Positions 20,701 through 32,246 of a stretch of DNA of 64,000 nucleotides are shown here, piece by piece; positions within the stretch are counted from its first letter, which is position 1, and every line of letters begins with the position of its first letter. A model generated the notes under the pieces. That model had not been told where the DNA came from and searched no databases. It worked only from the letters and a program-made list of their open reading frames with translations. The DNA lies in the NCBI GenBank assembly GCA_030267565.1, contig BRXU01000001.1:7880001-7944000 (forward strand). The letters run 5' to 3'. The DNA comes from Pleodorina starrii. Its lineage: Eukaryota > Chlorophyta > Chlorophyceae > Chlamydomonadales > Volvocaceae. Both the position numbers and the translations under genes were made by a program.

Positions 20701-23074
20701 CTGTGTGCTGCGGGGTGATTCATTCGAAGCGGGGCGGTGGCCACAAGCACACACACAAACACGCGCAAACACCCCTGTCGCATCCCTACCGCTCCCATGC
20801 ACGTACTATCTTTACATGTATACCCACATACATATATACACACATGCTGACATGCACAACCCCCCTCTCGACGGGCCTCTCATGTTGCATGCTACATATA
20901 TACGCTGCATTCGGGCTCCCAGACGCCCCACTGCATCGTTTTCCTCTCCTCTCAGGCACGGAGGCCGAGGGCCCGGCGGTCATCGTGCCCGCGGAGGACG
21001 CCGCGCTGCGTCGCGCAGCTGCGGAGCAGGAGACGGCGCGGCGGCAGGCCAGCGAGGCAGCGGCGCACGCCGCCGCCGCCGCAGAGGCGTCAGCGGCGGC
21101 GGCAGCGGCGGTCAAGGCCGCCACCGCCGTCGCGGCGCTATCGATCCAGGCGCCGCCGCTGGCGCCGCCACCACCGGCGGAGGCGGCGGAGGCGCATCGC
21201 GCTGGCGCCGCCGCCGGCGACACCGACGAGTTGGACGAGCAGTACGGCGAGGAGGACGAGGAGTTTCTGGACGCCCAGGAGCATCTGCACTCGTCGGAGG
21301 ACGAGCAGCACGGCACGCCGAGCTCGGAGGGTGGCGCCGCCGCCGTCGCCGCCGCGTCGGCGGCGGCCGCCGCGGCGGCGGCCGGCCTTGGGCTCGGCGG
21401 CGGCGCGCCGTATGGCGGCCGTGGTGGCGGCCGGGGCCTGCGTGGCGGGCGCAGCGGGCCGCGGGAGGGCGGCCGGGGCCGTGGCGGCGGCCGGGGTCGC
21501 GGCGAGTCGCGGCCGCCGCTGCACCGGGCGGGCGACGGCTACGATGACCGAACATGGCGGGGTGAGTGGGACCGTCGTGGGACCGCTAGTCGGGCTCAAA
21601 TGGAGGCATGCGGTCAGATCCATTTCACCACCTCCGCTTTCTTCTCTTGGTTTTCTGACAACCCCTGGCGCGTTGCCTGGGATTGATGCTGATTGACTCT
21701 AAACAGTCCCTCCTCTGCGGCTAGCGTGTCCCGGCGGTTAGTTTCAGCTGTTTCGCCTCTGCGCCCCGGTGCCCCCTGCTTGCGTCGCTCCTCCCTCTCC
21801 CAGCGCCCAAGCCGCACTACGAGGAGGGCGGTGAGGAGGGCGGACAGCGGCACGATGACGCGGCGGCGGGACCCGAAGGTGGGGCCGGGGCTTTGGGGCC
21901 GGGGCCTGGGGCTTGGGGCTGAGTGGCTTGGCGCCCGGGGCTTGGGGCTGGGGCTTGGGTTGTCGATGCAACAAGGTTGCGACGCCGCCGCCTCAGCGTT
22001 GCTGCCGTGTAGCAGCATCGCCACCGCCCCAATCTCCCTCCGCTAGAAGCCAATCCTTGACGGGCCGTTGAAGCGGGGCCAGTGTCGCCGGCGTTCTCAT
22101 TACCTTACTCCCTTTCTTCGGTTTGCGCAGGCGCCGGCGCAGGCCCCTCGGAGTTCGGCGGGCGCCGCGGCGGCCGGCGTGGCGGCGAGCGCGGCGGCCG
22201 AGGCGGCCGCGGCGGCAGGGGCGGCAGGGGCTATGCGGGTCGCGGCGCCGGTCCGGAAGGTGACGCGGCGGAGGCGGCGGGTGCGGCGCCAGGGGGCCAG
22301 GGGTACGGCGCCGGGCCCCGTCGTCCGCGGCACGAGGCCCCGCCGCCGCAGGGCCCATCCGCTGCCGCGACGTTGCTGGGGGATGCGCACGCCGACGAGC
22401 CGACGGCAGCGCCGGCGGCAGCGCCAGCCGCCGCCGGGCCGCCCGAGCATCGGCTGCACCGCGGCGGGCGCGGCGGACCGGGCGCTGCCGCCGGGGGGCG
22501 GGGCGGCGGACGGGGCGGACGGGGCGAGGGAGGGCGCGGCGGCCGCAGCGAGGGCGCCGTTGGCAATGGCGGCGGCGGCGGCCGCGGCGGACGTCACTCC
22601 CACGGCCACGAACACCCGCACGCACACGCGTACCCTCAACCGCAACAGCAACAGCAACCGCACCACGGGCACGAGCCGGGGGCTGGGGCTGGGCCTGGGC
22701 CACACCTCCACGGTCGCGGCAGGGGCGGCAGCGCAATGGCCCCGGTGGAGCCGGCAGTAGGCCAGGGCGGCGGCGCCGCCGCCGCCGCCGCCGGAGGCGG
22801 CGGCGGACACGCCATCCGCGGCTCCGCCGGCGGCGGGCCGGCGGGCCCGGGTGCCGGCGGCGGCCGGAAGGGCCGCGGCGACGGCCAGTCGCACGGCGGC
22901 GGCGGCGGCGGTCGGAAGGACGCCGCCGAGGCGGCCCCCCCCCCTGCCCAGCATCAGCAGCAGCAGGAGTCCAAGGCCCAGTCGCTGTACAAGAAGGTGA
23001 TTGAGACGCAGAGCATCAGGCCCACCAAGACCTCCAACGCGTTTGATCTGCTCAACAACATGGCCGACGAGTGA
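14728..23074 (+). CDS. EIF4B: eIF4B-like translation initiation factor
   Basis: Twelve exons give 1,284 residues: 14728-14785, 15403-15554, 16236-16334, 16723-16780, 17028-17229, 18080-18099 (tentative), 18360-18497, 18866-19246, 19572-20693, 20956-21561, 21804-21878 and 22131-23074. Residues 10-20 hold the eIF4B signature NWADEVDE. An RRM follows (YGVTIGGLPDD as RNP2-like strand, GGAAVYDLELGSREDVEAV, then IEIQNNRVW). Next come a Tyr/Gly-rich stretch, then RPRLKLHPRS and NPFGAARPVDTLAREREIEE, the conserved eIF4B block before its charged region. Long Ala/Pro/Gln runs and two RGG-rich regions fill the C-terminal half, which ends SNAFDLLNNMADE. eIF4B stimulates the eIF4A helicase on mRNA 5' ends. 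At about twice the usual length, much of the excess is low complexity. Confidence 0.82.
16953..16984. repeat. (TTGG)n microsatellite in eIF4B intron
   Basis: About seven GGTT units in the intron before exon 17028-17229. Confidence 0.9.
17548..17652. repeat. GTCTGG-type minisatellite in eIF4B intron
   Basis: Irregular tandem array of CCGTCTGGGC and CACGTCTGGGCA units in the large intron between exons 17028-17229 and 18360-18497. Confidence 0.75.
18080..18099 (+). other. Predicted 20-nt eIF4B micro-exon
   Basis: Exon 17028-17229 ends in phase 2 and exon 18360-18497 must be entered in phase 1, so they cannot be joined directly. A 20-nt segment flanked by CACACAG and GTCGTA repairs the phase and adds SDSGPYG, in keeping with the Gly/Tyr-rich surroundings. 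The donor is weak, so another small exon could do the same job. Confidence 0.45.
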
Positions 23075-25458
23075 GAGGCCCTAGAGGAAGGAAGGGAACG
23101 GGGAAGTGAACGGGGAAGGAAAGAGAACGGGGAAGGAAAGGGAACGGGGAAGGGGAAGGGAAACGGGGCGTCTTCTTCGTTGGTTGCTCCACTTTAGGTG
23201 GGGCGCTTGGGAAGGGTCCCTATCTCCTTAAGCTGGCGCTTCGGCTGCTCAGTGGGGCCGCCAGCCAGCCAGGAGCTCTGCTGGGCCGTCCGACTTCCGG
23301 GCGTGTGGTACGGCAGGAGGAGAAGACACCGGAGAACGAAGGGGAGAGAGACACAGAGAGAGAAATATGCGGTTTGGGGGGGAACAGCGGGACCACGACG
23401 ACGAGGGAGAGGAAGGGGAAGGGGAAGAAGACGGGTCTCTGGGGGGTTGTTGGGGTGGGGGCGAAACGCAGGAGGAAGATTCCCCCGCCCGCCAGCCCGC
23501 CCGCCGGCTGGTTTCGGGGCGTGGGCTGGGGCTCGCAGCGGAGTGGACAGATCGCGTGGGCCCGGGCTTCAGGGGTCGAGGGACTGGCGGGGTCGAGGGA
23601 CTGGGCGCACGATCCGGAGGGGAGAGGGAGCGCCCGGGTCGAGTGGCTTGCAGCAGCAGCGGCGGCGCCGGGTGCGGTTCCGGCTGCGGGGCCCCGCGCC
23701 ACAAGCCCGGGTCGTGGCGAAGGAGCGCGGAGCTTTGACAGGTGCATCCGCGACGGGTGGCTTGCTTTGGGCTTTTTGGGTTTAGGGTTTGTAGCGGGGC
23801 GCGGGGTTGCGTGCGTGTGCTGGCGACGCGCGGCGTGGAGGAGTATGGGGAAGGGGGGAGTTAGGAGGGGGTTTGGGGTTTTGGGTTTCGAAGCGAGGGG
23901 ACGCAGGCAGGCCGGGCACGCGCTTGTTCCCTTCTCTTTGATTGACCCGACCCACCACACACACCACATGTGCGGCGCGACGTGGCGGGGCGGCACGGGC
24001 ACCCTCCCTTGCCCCAAGTTGCCCGTGAGCTTGTGTGAGGGTGTGTGTGTGTTGAGGGAGGCGGCCCCCTGCGTCTTCTCTACTGTGTTCGTTCTTGAAT
24101 CTGGCGGGAGGTGTGCACGCAGATGTGGGAGAGGTCCCAATACCGGAGGTCTTCTCCGGACACGCCCATGCGCGGGTCGCCTTCTCGCCCCGCCCCTGTA
24201 ACCAGGACCGCCGGAGCCGCTGCCGCCATGCCCTCGCACTGCGCCAAACTGCGTCAACACTACTGGGCCGTATCCCTGGTTCCCCGCCCAGCGCTGCGGC
24301 GCCCTGCCCCGCAGCTGCGTTTTGCAGGCTGGCGCGCCTCCGTTGATGGTTGTCTTTAGGGGAGGAGGATGAGGAGGAGGGAACGGCTGCTCAGGGCGGT
24401 GCACTGCACTCTCCTCCTCGCCTCTAAGCTCCTCCTCGCCCAAGGATTGCGGCCTGTGGTGGCCTCTTGACAGACGGGCGGGGAGGTTGCGATCCCTCGC
24501 GCGCGCTGCGAGCCTGATTTGGACGCTGTCGAGCCCAGCGCTTAGGCCGAAAGAAAGCACCGCTTTGCGTGCAGGGGTGGGCAAGTGCTTGCCCCCTTAG
24601 GAGTTCTAACTGCCTGGTAACAAGAATGTGTTCTCGTGGGGAGTTAAGACTGGGAAGAGTCACGCGCGGTCTTCGAGACTGCCCGGATGGTTTTTTTCAC
24701 CACCGCGAAAATTCCGGACGTGCCGAGCGGCCTATGGAGCCACAGCAGGTCAAGGAAGTGGGCACTGCTGCTTGATTGATTGAGGTCGACCCCAGCGGAA
24801 GCCACGCGTGGAAAGAAAGGATGGCCTCCCGGCGGAAAGGCGGAGAGTCCTCTCGTTGCTTGGTGCCCTGGGTGGGTGGGTGGGTTGGAAGTTCTTGGCC
24901 AACAACATAAGCAACCGGTTGCGACGCGGTCGCGGAATACGACATGATTCTAGGCTAGGAGTTTGGGCGGTCGTGGAGGTAGGTGGAAATCTACCGTCGC
25001 GTCGCCGGCTTTGAAGGCCGAGGAGCGCGGACGAGGAGGGCGACGGGACACGAAAGTTGAACTCATGCCGCCTCGGATGCAGATATCAAATGAAATTGAG
25101 CAGCAACTGAGTATATCAAACAAAACTGAACTCACAGTTTCAGTGGCAAAAAAACTGAAGCGCGATGTTCACACTTCTGCAGGAATTCAAAGGATACTGC
25201 CTGAGCAAGCATCAACGCATAAAACTCTCCATTTGAACCGTTTCCATGTTGCCTCTTAGCTGAGCATGTAAACAGTCTGCGCTTGTAACAAACTAACAAG
25301 TAGTTCCAAAGGTGGATTGACTGCCCCAACTGGAAGCCGACGTACCGGTACAACCCAACCTTGCATGCCACGCCAAATCTGATTTACCGTAGAAGCATCC
25401 CATCTATAAGCGGAAATATAGTAGAATAAAAATATGAACAGGAAGCGCCATGCGAATT

Positions 25459-25522
25459 CCTCATTTAACACGTGTTATGGTCCTCATTTAACACGTGTCC
25501 TCCGGTCCTCATTTAACACGTG
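25459..25522. promoter_or_regulatory. Three tandem CCTCATTTAACACGTG boxes
   Basis: An identical 16-bp box occurs at 25459-25474, 25482-25497 and 25507-25522. Each ends in CACGTG, the G-box/E-box core bound by bZIP and bHLH factors. The nearest gene start downstream is at 26980, so an upstream regulatory role is possible but unproven. Confidence 0.5.
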
Positions 25523-26840
25523 ACAGTTGTAGTGGCGGCTGACTAGGGCTGACTAATGCCGCACGCCCCAGCCGAGTCGTTACCCACAAAGTGTCGCACG
25601 TTGCGCTTATCGGCCCTTCCTCTGCGTCGTGAAAGGGAGACGGTATGATACATACCCCCCCATGCTGATACATGGGCTAGAGCCAGTTCCCTGCAGCACC
25701 CTGTGCTGCATGCCTTACCGGCGGAGAGCCGTGTGGAATCCTTTGATTGAGCGTGTGTGTGGTTGTTGCACAGAGAGGGCCCCGCGACTCTAGAACTCGA
25801 GTAGAGCCAACGGGCCCGCAGCTGGCCGTTCGTGCACTGCACTGCACCGGAGGTGACCTGGTCGCTGGCCACCACCCTGCGTAGGGGTTTCGTCACATCA
25901 CCGTCTTCACCGACGCCGCCATTCTCCAGGGGCGGCGTGCAAAGCCTCATAGAAAGGTGCTTTATGTCTTTCCTCCGATTAAGCAGCAGCATACCACCGT
26001 AGCACCTCGCCAGCACTCCGGGCCCGTTGTTGTGACAGCCCAGAGCTCTGAGTACAGGTACCCAGTAACGGTTCCCACGTGTTCATCCCACGTGCCCTCT
26101 CGTTCTCTCTCTCTCCAACATTGCCGCTCTCCCTCGCCCCCACTACGGTATGTTGTGAGCCGTCCCCGCTGGCCAGAGTTTCGAAAGTGGGGTAGCACGA
26201 CCTGCTTCCTCCGGTCGGAAGGAGGCGCCGCCAAGGCAGTGTTCGCGATATACGATCAAAAATGCAATACAATGTAGGGTACGTCAAGTCGCATCAGAGA
26301 GGCAATCGGGTTCAAGGCCCACGCACTAAACGGCGCTGACCGCAGCCGAGCTGGAGCCCGAGCACGTGGCGGTTCTGTAATTGCAATCTGTGCTATCTTT
26401 GATTCAGATAATTTAAAATTGCCGAGTGTTATCCGCAATTCTGGTCTGTAAATGCAGGTTCGTTGCATCCCTGCGTTTTTTTGTCGACCGGTCGTATCAA
26501 AGAAACCGTTGTCACGTGCAATGCATTTGAGTAGCACGTGAGTATTAGGTACGCGAATTTTACGCCTCAGACTATAACCTGTACGTGGTATCCAATACGC
26601 TACTAGCGGCGAACAATGACACGATAGTAAGGAGCTAGGGACGGTGCAAGAGAAGCCTACTCTTGCACGAGGAGGCAGAAACGTTTAGCCATTTTTACGC
26701 TGCATGGTGCATGCAGGCGTTTCAGCGGAATACGTCCCCGTTTAGGCACAACGCCCCTGTAGGTGTACGGGGCATCTTTATTTAAGGTCACTTCCATTTC
26801 AACCGGACTAGACCTACCACCTGAGCCCTAATACGTTTCC

Positions 26841-26849
26841 TTTATAAAT
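26841..26849 (+). promoter_or_regulatory. TATA-like box before the pseudokinase gene
   Basis: TTTATAAAT lies 131 bp upstream of the ATG at 26980, in an A/T-rich stretch leading into the gene. Confidence 0.4.
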
Positions 26850-26979
26850 CTTTGCATCTAATTTACACATTATTATCAACTTGAGCATTGTAGAACGAAA
26901 GCATGCTTACGCGCTGACCGATAGACGTAAGCTGCAGGCTGCAGCGTCTTCTACCTTGCCCCCTTTGGTCTCGGCCGCT

Positions 26980-29900
26980 ATGGGAACTCTTTCGGCGCTC
27001 TTAAGTTGCTGCAAACGGCCTGTGGCCCGTGAGAGTGCCAAATGCACCACAAACTGTGCAAGTTACTCTTCATCAGAAACGCTACCGCCTCAGCCATTAC
27101 CATTGCAAGTCGAGCAGTCAGCAGAATTAAGGCGCTGCGCCTCAAAACATTTCAAGCTCACGAGTGGTGCGGCGCCGACCCTAGCAGGGCTGCTTACTGC
27201 CGCTCAGCCCATCTGTCTTCTCGGAGCATCATCCGACCATGTTCATTATAAGGCTGTCCTTACAGATGGGCAGATCGTGGCAGTTCGACTGACGGTGCGT
27301 GAGATTGGCCTCAACCAACGGTTAGGAGGGACAAGCGATTGGAACAGCGAACCAGGTCATTTACATACTGTTACTCGGGCAATAAATCATACTGTAGCTT
27401 TATATATTTCTGAATTGATGTAAGGTGTATAGTATAGCCGCCCGGCGCCCGTCTGCTCTCGCACGTTTAAGATGGGACTGCCAGACTCTCCTCTCTGAGG
27501 GAAGAGGACAATGCGCACTTTATTAAAAATGCCAATATATCACAATATATCAATACCAAATGTGAATTTCTGTGATGCAGGCAGGTGACAACGTCGAAAG
27601 TGTGACCCTGGACTCGAAGCTAGAACACCCAAACCTTTGTCGGGCGTTCCATGCCAGCGCATGCTTGTCGATGTCGGACCTGGACGCAATAGCACAATTG
27701 GCCGCTGCGTCCGGGACAATGCCCCCCTTGCCCGTGGAGACCTTATTAGACGAGCAAAATGCAGGTGAGACATGGCGCAGGGACATTACGCCACAGCACC
27801 CCGACCCCGACCCCGACCCTACCTTTCAGCGCTGACAATCGAGACCCTTCCAATCAGCACCGATATCCTGGGTCGCCAGCCATTCTTGGTCGCCTTTGGA
27901 AGGATGTTGCTCTCCCTCCATACACAACACCCGCTCGCCACCCTTCCCTTGACCCCTCACCCCAGACCAAAAGACCCGCGGCCACCCGCCACAGCAATAG
28001 TAATAATGAAGACCACCACCTCATACACACACACCATTTCCACACACAACCACGCGCCCTGATCCCTACATCCCTCGCAGGCTCTCGCCCCGGTTCCGAC
28101 GCACGCTGCACGGAAGCCGCCCCGTCCCCGCACCCGTCCCCACACCCGCCGCCCGCCCCGCCCTCCGCCGGTCCTCGCTCCTTCACCCCGTCGCCCCGCA
28201 AACCCAAGCCGCCTCCCCGCACCTCCAGCCTCACCTTCCGACTCCTGCGCGTGGGGCTGCTGCTGCAACGCTACCGAGCCGCCTCCAGCATCGACCTGAA
28301 CCGCGCCACCGTCACCTCAACCTCAACCGCATCGCAGTACGGGCCCCAGGAGCCCGGCGGCGGCGGCGGCGCCGCCGCCGCCGCCGCCGTGCCCGCCGCG
28401 GCGGCGGCGCCGCCGCCGCCGCCCACCTCCTCTCCGTGCATCCGCGCCACCTCCCGGTCTCTCCCAACGCCTGTGCTTGCCGTCAGTATCGGCGGGTCCA
28501 TCAGTTTGGAGCTGGCGGCGACGGAGGTGCTGCCCTCGCCGACGGACTCGACGGGCTGGGGCACCACAAGTCCGGACGGCTACTCCCGCTGGAGCCTGTC
28601 CGCTGCGCCCCTCTCCTCCTCCGAGGGCGCGCTGAGCCTCGCCTCGCCGCCGCCGCGGCCGCCGTCGCACCGGAAACTCCCACAATGCCACCCACGGCAG
28701 CCGCAGCAGCGGTCTGGGGGAGTGGTGGGTCGGGTCACCGCCACGGCGATAGAGGCGGGGACCGCCCGCGCCGGCGTCGGCGTCGTCGTCGGCGGCGGAT
28801 GCGCCATTTGTCCGGCGTCGTCGGTGCTGGGGGCTGGTCAGCTGCAGCCAGGCAGCGGCGGCGGCGGCAGCGCGCAGCCGCTAGCTGCCGTCGCCGCCGC
28901 CGCCGCATGCGACGCCTGCGGCGGAGGCGGAGGCAGTGGTGAGCAGCATTTGTACGGCGGGCAGCATGTGTACGACACGGCGGTGGGCGCCCAGCAGGTC
29001 TTGCAGTGGCTGCGGGCGATCGGCGCACGGCCCGGCTGCAGACTGACGGTACAGATGGCGGAATGGTGGGTTTCCCCACGCGATGCAACGCAATGCAACG
29101 CCACGATGCAAGAAAACATACTCATGAAGTTTGATTAATCAAGCACGCAGATCAACAAAGCGTATAATTTACATAATTTAAAAAATCATATATGATTATA
29201 AAATTAAAAAAGGAGAAAATAAAAATTAAAAAAGAGAAAAATCAAAAAAGAGAAAAAAGAGAAAAATGAAAAAAACATTTTTAAAAAAGGAGAAAAATAA
29301 TTATTAAAAAAGGAATCAAGTGAAAAAACGTAACCGACATCTACAGAGCATGCCGACCTGACCTTTCCCTCTTCGCCACGCCTCGCGTCGCGCTCACGTG
29401 CGTCTCATCCGACCCATGGGCCCTCCTCCCTGGCTCGATCGCCCGACCGATGCCGCCGCCGCAGGTGCGACAGCGGCAGCCTGCAGCACCGGCTGCAGCT
29501 GCCGCAACGCTCCTCAGTGCTCGGACGCGCCAGCGCCGGATCGTTCTACAGACCCTGCCCCGGCGCGGGCAGCACCGGCGGCTCCGGTGCTGGCGCTGGA
29601 GCAGGCTGCAGCTGCACCTCCCTGGAGCCGGCTGCTCGTGGGCAGTACGGCACCTTCCAGGGCTGCACTGCACTGGCGGGCAACGGCAGCCCCCCATCCT
29701 CGGCCACCCAGTCCAGATTGGAAGGTGATGCCGCGCTCTGGATCACACACCCTGCGCCGGCAGCGACGGTGGCGGTGGCGGTGGCGGCGCCGTCAGGGCC
29801 TGGGTCTGGGCCCCTGTCCGGCTCCAGGCAGAGGAGGGCGGGCACCGCCACGACTGCCGCCGCCGGTGCAGCGCCGGCGGTGCAACCACTGTCGCTGCTG

Positions 29901-31543
29901 CCGCTGTTGCCGATGGGCGGCGGCCAGGTGCCTGGCTCCCTGGTCCGCTGGGCGGGCCGTATTGCGGCGCTACGGTGCTCGCTGCAGGTGGCGCAGGTGA
30001 GGGGCGACTCGTGGGTCAATGGGCGACCACCGAACCGTTGGTCAGTGGGTGGGGACTGACCCTTGGGTCAGTGGGCGGGGACCGACCCTTGGGTCAGTGG
30101 GCGGGGTCCGACCCGTGGGTCACTTGGTGGGGACGGACCCTTGGGTCAGTGGGCGGGGGCCGATCCATGGGTCAGTGGGCGGGGATTGACCCCTGGGTCA
30201 GTGGGCGGGGTCCGACCCGTGGGTCAGTTGGCGGGGACGGACCCTTAGGTCAGTGGGCGGGGACCGACCCTGGGGTCAGTGGGCGGGGATTGACCCTTGG
30301 GTCAGTGGGCGGGGATTGACCCGTGGGTCAGTGGGCAGGGACCGACCGGTGGGTCAGTGGGCGGGGTCCGACCAGTGGGTCAGTGGGCGGGGACCGACCC
30401 GTGGGTCAGTGGGCGGGGACCGACCCGTGGGTCAGTGGGAAGGCCACCGACCCGTGGGTCAGTGGGCGGGGTCCGACCCTCGGGTCAGTGGGCGGGGACC
30501 GACCCGTGGGTCAGTGGGCGGGGATTGACCCGTGGATGAGTTGGTGGGGACCACTTTCTTTTTTTGCAAGCCCCCCGCGCCTGTCACGTCCTGAAACCAG
30601 CCCCGGTCTTTGGCCCTGTCGCTGCCCTGCTCCCTGGCGCATCGCCCCTCAGGCTCTTGCACACTTGCATGCGTCGGGTTTCTACCACAGCAATCTGAAC
30701 CCCACCAGCATCGGGTGCTGCCGTGTCCCCGCACCCGCCGCTGGCACCGGCTCCAGCACCGCCGGCGCTGTAGCGGCGCCTCCGCCAAAGCCCACTTCGA
30801 CGGCAGCTCTCCTCGAGCAATTGATCGCGTCGACGCCGCTGGGCCAGATTACCTGCAAGCTCACTGCGCTCGACGTTGCGCCCATGACGGCGGCTGCCGC
30901 CGTCGTACCGCCGGTGAGCCCAACGTCAACGGCGGAGGTGACGGCGCTTGCGCCCAGCGGCGGCGCCGCCGCCGCCACCGACGGCCCGCAGCCCGCCGGT
31001 ACGTTTGCCTGCCTGAAGGCCGCCGCCGAGGCGGTTGCGGCGACGGCGGCGGCGCCGCCGGGCGGCGGCGCCGCCGTCAGCAAGCCCTCCCTGGAGCTCT
31101 CCCTCAATACGGCGCAATGGGGCGCCATCGCGTACGTCGCTCCCGAGCTCGTTATGCCGCCGACTGAGGAAGACGTGCAAACCTCAGACTTCAGCGGCGC
31201 CGCCGCCGCCTCGGCCGTCGCCGTGGCGGACTTCGGCGGCGCCGCCGCCGCCAACGCCTTCTCCTTCGGGATGATTCTTTGGCAGCTCCTGACATGTCGT
31301 ACGCCCCATTACGAGCTGCATCCGGCGCAGATTCTGGTGGGACGAGCAACGGGCGACCTTGACCTCTCCCTGGAGTGGCCGGAGGACACGGATGAGGAGC
31401 TGAGGCGGCTGGGGGAGGGCTGCCTGGATCGCGACCCCGTCCGGCGGCCGAGCCTGGCCGTGGCGGCGGCGGTGCTGGAGCGCGTACTGGAGCGCGAGAC
31501 GGCGGATTGCCGGGAGGTTCTGGCGCTGCACGTCCACTGCTGA
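26980..31543 (+). CDS. Protein-kinase-like protein, probable pseudokinase
   Basis: Five exons give 968 residues: 26980-27294, 27581-27764, 28081-29065, 29465-29996 and 30653-31543. Kinase landmarks appear in order: YKAVLTDGQIVAVRLT (strands 2-3), LEHPNLCRAFHASA (after helix C), then low-complexity inserts of several hundred residues. Next come SLVRWAGRIAALRCSLQVAQ and ALAHLHASGFYHSNLNPTSI (helix E and catalytic loop), GAIAYVAPEL (P+1 region), AFSFGMILWQLLT (helix F) and a helix-I arginine in DRDPVRRPS. Every catalytic motif is altered: no glycine loop, VAVR for VAVK, HSN for HRD, and ALD at the DFG position. It resembles plant-type receptor-like/TKL pseudokinases but has no ectodomain or membrane segment. 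The N-terminus MGTLSALLSCCK suggests acylation. The ATG at 26980 is the first in frame after the TATA-like box. Confidence 0.75.
29140..29338. repeat. A-rich island in pseudokinase intron 3
   Basis: About 200 bp almost entirely of A and T with scattered G, built of AAAAAAGGAGAAAAAT-like and AAAAGAGAAAAAT units. It stands out sharply from the GC-rich surroundings. Confidence 0.8.
30009..30554. repeat. 26-bp minisatellite in pseudokinase intron 4
   Basis: About 21 tandem copies of a 26-bp unit, GGGTCAGTGGGCGGGG plus ACCGACCC plus two variable bases. It fills most of the intron from just after the donor at 29997. Because 26 is not a multiple of three, all frames stay open and give repetitive false ORFs. 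Confidence 0.92.
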
Positions 31544-32204
31544 GCAGCCTGAGGGAGTGAAGCGTTGTGGCGGGTGGGTTGGGGAGGGAGACGGGCGGAT
31601 GAGGTGGGGCGTTGCGGGCGGCAGGTTGGTGGTTGAGGGGCGGGCGGGTGCGCAGGCTGGCAGGCCGGCGGGCAGGCAGAGGAGGGGCGAGGATGTGCTC
31701 GGGAAGTTGGGATGGGATCATGAGATTGATTTGGGGGGGGAGTGAGGAGGGGTTAGGGGCGGTGGAGGGGGCTGGGTGAGTCAAGGGGTGTTGAAGAGAG
31801 AGGGAGAGAGAGGGAGAGGGAAAGGGAGAGAGAGAGAGAAGAAAGGGGCGAGATGCGGGAGGGAAGAGGAGGGAATGGAACGCTTGCTGCGGCTTGATTT
31901 GGATACATACAGTTGGTCTGAATTGTAGGGGGACTTGGGCGGCCGGATCAGAAAGCCAACATACCGGGCAAATTTAGTATTCATAATTCGTTGAAATTTT
32001 ATAAAATTCCATCAAGATCAACTTCAGAAAAGGGCTGCAAGCCGAAAATTGTTGAAAAGGAGCAGCAAAGCGGGTTCATGCCGGGAGGCTGCGGCTGTGT
32101 GTGTGTGAGGGGGGGGAGGGCCAAGGCTGCGCAAAAGCCCAGAAGTTACAAGAGAGAGAGGTAGAGAGAGAGAGAGACAGCTCGATGAAGGTTTGGCCTC
32201 TGGG
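31544..32204. other. Downstream flank of pseudokinase gene
   Basis: G-rich to about 31.78 kb, then a GAGAGAGGGA purine run (31.79-31.84 kb), then near-balanced sequence. No gene seen. The left boundary of the tandem duplication lies at its right end. Confidence 0.55.
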
Positions 32205-32246
32205 TGGTGGCGGCCAGCTTGCGAGGCGGCATGCATGGGCAGACGG

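Larger units (their letters stand above)
23075..26979. other. Gene-poor stretch between eIF4B and the pseudokinase gene
   Basis: It begins with the eIF4B 3' flank, which has GGGGAAGGGAAC-type repeats to about 23.17 kb. From about 24.7 kb the sequence is much less GC-rich. Several CACGTG motifs lie between 25.47 and 26.53 kb. Long open frames in 23.2-24.6 kb are proline- and arginine-rich in several frames at once, look like composition artefacts, and have no family similarity that I recognise. Confidence 0.55.

Noticed and set aside
23220..24584. 454-residue minus-strand open frame
   Set aside because: Proline/arginine-rich with no family similarity, antisense to the eIF4B 3' flank, with competing open frames on the other strand; explained by GC-rich composition.
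30009..30554. Regular array that could suggest a CRISPR locus
   Set aside because: Units are directly adjacent with no unique spacers, in an intron of a eukaryotic gene.
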